Of a DNA stretch of 64,000 bases, positions 59,313 through 64,000 are shown piece after piece (position 1 is the stretch's first letter; each line of letters opens with the position of its first letter). The position numbers were made by a program, and so were the translations under genes. Origin of the DNA: Orientallactaga sibirica (taxonomy: Eukaryota; Chordata; Mammalia; Rodentia; Dipodidae). Location: positions 2,997,001 through 3,061,000 of the forward strand of contig JAEOAD010001365.1 of the NCBI GenBank assembly GCA_036365145.1, read 5' to 3'. The notes under the pieces were generated by a model, which was not told where the DNA came from, ran no database searches, and saw only the letters and a list, made by a program, of their open reading frames with translations.

Positions 59313-59457
59313 GGAGCCGGGCATGGTGGCACACACCTTTAATCCCAGCAATCGGGAGGCAGAGGTAGGAGGATAGCCATGAGTTCGAGGCCACCCTGAG
59401 ACTACACAGTGAATTCCAGGTCAACCTGGACCAGAGTGAAACCCTACCTCCAAAAAC

Positions 59458-59493
<36 letters not shown>

Positions 59494-59820
59494 TAGGGGC
59501 TGGAGGGATGGCTTAGCTGTTAAGAGCTTGCCTGTGAAGCCTAAGGACCCTGGTTTGAGGCTCCAGCACCCAAATAAGCCAGATGGACATGGTAGCACAT
59601 GCATCTGGAGTTCATTTGCAGTGGCTGGAGGCCCTGGTGTGCCCATTTTCTCTCCCCCCCCTTCTCTCAAATAAATAAATATTAAAAAAAGTTTTAGGAA
59701 GATCAAGATTAAGACATTTCTTTCTAGTGAAGGACTGGTAGAAACTGGAACTGGAGCTTAGTGACACTTGTCTACCATGTGTGAGGCCCTAGATTCTATC
59801 TCCAGCAATGCAAAACAAGT
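59313..59820 (+). repeat. B1+, ID+ and ID remnant
   Basis: B1+ 59313-59489 with A-tail, ID+ 59496-59690 (double-B-box type), ID remnant 59725-59820. Confidence 0.85.
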
Positions 59821-60301
59821 AAATAAACAAGTGAACAAGCAAGCTTCTAGACCCACTGACAGAGTTAGCCCAGAGAGCAGTGCCCAGCTGCTCTGGGCAA
59901 CAGATATAGCATGTAACAGACCAGCACCTGCCCAGGAGCTCCTGCGTAGCAGAACGAACTGCCTGCACACAGGGGCTCCAGAATGTCGCCGGCACTGAAG
60001 TCTACTTGGCAATTATTTATTACCACAAAATATGGCATTCTTCCACAAAACCAAAGCAGGTTATCATTAGTGGTTCTGAGCAGCTTTTGTATTTGGTAAT
60101 CTACAAACAACTGATCATTTCATTTAAGGAGAAGAAAAAAATTTCTAACCACAAAGTCAACAGAAAGTTAAATTGACTTCAAAATACAGAGGTTTTAAAA
60201 AATTAGCTGAATGTGTTAAATAGTCATAGGATAGGCTTAATTTTGTTTAAATAGAGAAGTTTTATTGGGGGAACTGAGGGAGGGGAAGATCAAAGCCTAG
60301 T
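59821..60301. other. Unassigned sequence
   Basis: Unique, AT-rich towards the right. No recognised feature. Confidence 0.4.
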
Positions 60302-62400
60302 GTGCCGGGCATGGTGGTGCATGCCTTTGATCCCAGCACTCAGGAAGCAAAGGTATTAGGATCACTATGAGTTTGAGGCCACCCTCAAACTACACAGTAA
60401 ATTTCAGGTCAACCTGAGCTAGAGAAGATCCTACCTCAAAAAAAGGGGGGGAGGCTGGAGATATTGCTTAGCAGTTAAGGCGCCTGCCTGCAAAGCCTAA
60501 GAACACTTGTTCAAATCTCCAGGTCCCACATTTAGCCAGATGCAAAACTGACGCAAGCATTCGATGTCACACATGTGCACAAGGGGGCGCATGCATGTGG
60601 AATTCATTCACAGTGGCCGAGAATGGCATGCCCATTCTCTGCCTCTTCTCTCTCTCTTTGTCTCTCTCAACTAAAAAAAAAAAAAAAAAAAGGTTGGAGA
60701 GATGGCTTAATGGTTAAGGCATTTGCGTGCAAAGCCAAAGGATCCTGGTTTGATTCTCCAGGACCCAAATAAGCCAGATGCACAAGAGGGTACATGTGTC
60801 TGGTATTTGTTTGCAGGGGCTGGAGGCCCTAGGGCACCCATTCATTTTCTCTCTCTCTCTCTGTGCCTCTTTCTCGCTCTCAAATTAATTAAATAAAAGC
60901 CTTGTGTAAGTTCATATACACAGAGAAGTAAATGATGGGGCTGGGAAGATAGCTCAGTGGATCAAGCACTTGCCACGCTTGATTCCCAGCACTCAGCACC
61001 CAGGAAAATGCCCACCAGCAGAGGGCCTGCTAGCAATCCCAGCACTCAGAAGGTGTAGACAAGGGGTCCCTGGAGCAAGCTGGCTAGCTAGACTAGTGCA
61101 CTCAGCATGCCTGGGCTCAACTGACAAAACCTGATTCAGTAAATAAAGTGGAGGGCAATCAAGGAAGACACTGACATCCACTTCCAACTTCCAACACACA
61201 CATAAATAAGGTGAGGAGTAATCACGAAGACACTGGACACTCCAGCCTACACACACACACCTACAGGCATCTGCATACATACGCACCCACACACGCGAAC
61301 ACACATACAAGCATGCACACATACCACATACACATGCAGAAAAAGTAAATGAAATGGATGACAATCACTACATAGTCAATTCACACAAAGAATGAACATT
61401 TAGTAAGAAAAGAAAAATACTTCAGGAACTAGAGAGATGGTTTAGCAGGTAGTGCACTTGCCTGTGAAACCTAAGGACCCAGGTTTGACTCCCCAATACC
61501 CACGTAAGCCAGATGCTCAAGGTGGCACATGCTTTGCAGAGGCTGGAAGTTCTGGTGCGCCCATTCTCTCCATCTGTCTCTTCCTCTCTCTCTCTCTCCC
61601 CCCTCAACTAAATAAATAAAAATATTTTTTAAAAAAGACTTCAATATTTATTTGGTTCTGCTGAAGACAGACCTAGCTATCTGTCTGACTGTCTAATATT
61701 TAACAATTCACTGTAATCTACATTCCAAGATTGGGATTTAGTCTTTTCATGAAGTTATAAAACTCTCAGAACTTGCCAGGTGTGGTGGCACACACCTTTA
61801 ATCCCAGCACTCGGGAGGCAGAGGTAGGAGGATTGCTGTGAGTTCGAGGCCACTCTGAGACTACATAGTGAATTCCAGGTCAGCCTGGGCTAGAGCAAGA
61901 CCCTACCTCAAAAAAAAAAAAAAAAAAAAAAAAAAACAAAAACAAACAAACAAAAAACCTTATTTTAAAAAACTTTAAGCTGGGCATGGTGGTGCACACC
62001 TTTAATCTCAGCACTCAGGAGGCAGAGGTAGGAGGATCACTTTACGTTCGAGACCACCTTGAGACTACAAAGTTAATTACAGGTCAGCCTGAGCTAGAGT
62101 GGGACCCTACCTCAAAACCCCCCAAAAAATTATTTAAGAAAATTTAAAATTCTATACTTTTTCTTATTAATAACCATGCACTATGGAACCTGCCCAAAAT
62201 TAACTTCGAAGAGTGAAAAGTACGTATCCAGAAGGTTCTATACAAATGACTATATCAAATTATAATTAAGTCAATTTAGACACATTTCAAATTTAAGACC
62301 ATTTCTGGCTAGGCTTGATGGCACTAATCCCATTATATAGGAGGTTAAAGCAGGCGGAATAAAAGTTCAAGGCTAACCTGGGCTAGTAAGTCCCCCAATG
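60302..62400 (+). repeat. SINE cluster
   Basis: B1+ 60302-60448, ID+ 60452-60690 (long type with tcgatgtcacacatgtgc), ID+ 60692-60900, B4-like + 60935-61350 ending in CA-rich sequence, ID+ 61425-61630, B1+ 61776-61940, B1+ 61979-62125, old B1 62308-62400. The stretches 61631-61775 and 62126-62307 are unassigned. Confidence 0.8.
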
Positions 62401-63207
62401 GATAATTTCAGGGGCTCTGTCTTCCAAACTAGAAACACTGCCTCCGATTTTACATACCCATAAGCCCTTCATCTGTTGAAAAGACCAGCAAGCCAGGGAC
62501 CAACAGCTAGGGAACCTGTTCTTCAAACACTTAGAAATGCAGAAATCTTGGGGGGTTTGGTTGTTGTTTCCTTTTCCTGTAGTGGCAGGGCTAGAAGACA
62601 GGGCTTTGCCCATGCTGGCAAGCACTCTATCTCTCTGAACCCAAGGAAGCAATGTGGAAACTCCGAGGCATACAGCTTCTCACTATGGAATCTCTAGGTA
62701 GGTAAGGCTTCAGGCCAGCTTCCTGCTGTGCCCCTCACCCAGACCCTGAGCATTCACATTGTCAGTTACTGGGCTCCCGGAGGACACACTGCACTCTCAA
62801 ACTCTAAACCCTTAAGTAAAGCACTCACCTGAATTCTTGTGCATCAGTTTTGTCAGTAGAGACGAACACCACACACATACAGAAGCTGCCACTCCGCAGA
62901 AGGCCCCAGGCTAGCAGGGGTGGCACTTACCAGTCTGACTCCTCACTCTCATCTACTGCCAGCCAAGCCCATTCCCACCCACACCGTGCAGTGCTTAGCA
63001 CAGCTTTCCGAGACAGAACCTACCTTCCTGCAGCTCGGGCCCAGCTCCCCAAGTACAGCAACCAACTGACAGAAGTGCTATCGGGCACTCCAGAGGAAAA
63101 GAGGTCATGGCTCCTCCCATTTCCCTGCCCATCATCCCTCCTACTTCAGCCCAAGCGAGAAGGAAGAGATGGACACAGTGAAGAGGGGGCTCCATTAAAT
63201 ACAAAGC
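62401..63207. other. Unassigned, comparatively GC-rich sequence
   Basis: An ID-like remnant on minus at about 62550-62640; otherwise no repeat. On the minus strand, two donor-like motifs (gactg|gtaagtg near 62929 and attcag|gtgagtgc near 62828) make it a possible 5'UTR exon site for GARRE1. That is weak evidence. CpG density is not island-like. Confidence 0.3.
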
Positions 63208-63782
63208 CCAGCCAGGCGTGGTGGCTCACTCGGGAGGCAAAGGTAGGAGGACCACTGAGTTTGGGCCCACCCTGAGACTACATAGTGAATTCCAGGTCAC
63301 CTGGGCTAGAACGAGACCCTACCTTGAAAAAACAAAAAAAAATTACACAGCCCAGGCCAATGTTACATAAGTATGGGATGTGAATCTTCTCGCCCACCTC
63401 GAGACCCAGGGTCAGCCCAGGTCCTTGGGAGCTGCTGAGAGAAACCACTTTCCCATCTCCCTAACTAAGTCACCACAGTTTAAGCACCCTCATTGAATTC
63501 AAGCCAGCTGTCCTCCACCTCTTCCCACGAGTACAATCTACGTCTGGGATTTCTGGTGGGGGGGGGGGATTCAGGAATTCCCAGATTCCCCAGACATAAC
63601 TTTGCAACATTGTACTCTTTCATGGCTGAAACATCAAGAACAATGTTAATTCTGGCCAGTGTAATGGAGGGACAGTGGTGTGGGGATGAGGAAGGGGGAC
63701 TTATTCCTCACATTTATTTTCTTACTTTTTGTGGGGTTTTGTTTTGGGGGTGTTTGTTCTTTTTTTTTTTTTTTTTTTTTTT
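63208..63782. repeat. B1+ then unassigned sequence
   Basis: B1+ 63208-63340. 63341-63755 is unique apart from a G-run at 63559-63568; a poly-T run at 63762-63782 precedes the next SINE. Confidence 0.7.
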
Positions 63783-64000
63783 GGAGAGAGACACAGAGAG
63801 AGAGGGAGAGGAAGACAGAGATGGGCACGCCGGCAGCCTTTCAGCCACTGCAAACGAAATCCAGATGCGTGTGACCCCCTTGTGGTCAAGTGCGGCATTG
63901 CAGCCCCTGCGTCACTTTGCATCTGGCTAAACGTGGGACCTGGAGATTGGAACCAGTGTTCTTAGGCTTAGGAGGCAGGCGCCTTAACCGCTAAGCCATC
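63783..64000 (-). repeat. Long-subfamily ID SINE, cut by window end
   Basis: Contains the extra segment (cccccttgtggtcaagtg, gcattgcagcccctgcgtca) also found in 10404-10620. It ends at ccttaaccgctaagccatc, at the window edge. Confidence 0.85.

Noticed and set aside
62850..63275. 141-codon plus-strand open frame
   Set aside because: Its 3' part runs into a B1 SINE, composition is not domain-like, and no start or splice context supports it.

Overview
The window is mammalian, almost certainly rodent, nuclear DNA. Most of it is interspersed repeat, dominated by two SINE families present in dozens of copies each. The first is a B1 element of about 150 bp (7SL-derived; ends gaccctacctcgaaaaa). The second is a tRNA/ID-derived SINE of about 190-210 bp, with an A box (tggcttagcggttaag), a B box (ggttcgattcc), a (CT)n stretch and an AATAAA-rich tail. 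This combination matches what I remember of jerboas (Dipodoidea, Jaculus-like); that taxon is inference from SINE sequence, not proof. Below, 'B1+' and 'ID+' mean the SINE reads forward on the given strand.

The only protein-coding gene I can support is GARRE1 (KIAA0355; granule-associated Rac and RHOG effector 1), on the minus strand. Five coding exons lie, in transcript order, at 36812-36324 (initiator exon), 9019-8810, 5856-5716, 4890-4795 and 4672-4511. They join without a frame break into 366 codons, the N-terminal third of a protein that is about 1070 aa in human. All have AG/GT boundaries, and all junctions are phase 0. The remaining exons would lie left of position 1, and the promoter probably right of 64000. 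Everything else is intron 1, the 27-kb intron 2, or smaller introns.

Layout: 1-9000 holds the exon cluster among SINEs. 9000-17800 is dense SINE with a 5' fragment of an L1. 17933-26869 is a head-to-tail duplication of about 4.4-4.5 kb. 25610-27664 is an ERVL-MaLR-type LTR element; related solo LTRs lie at 27913-28259 and 30609-30952. 28900-29069 is an unassigned 170-bp open stretch with good splice signals on the GARRE1 strand. 36324-36876 is the initiator exon. 37.6-42.8 kb contains two fragments of one L1 3' end. 43587-44110 is a two-unit minisatellite. 49.2-52.6 kb is an old antisense L1 with nested younger insertions. 53.6-54.2 kb is a second old L1 3' end. The rest is SINE plus short unassigned intronic sequence.

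I found no undescribed gene system. The most interesting items are the tandem duplication with its datable nested insertions, the candidate poison exon, the alternating minisatellite, and the two SINE subfamilies (one with a duplicated B box).
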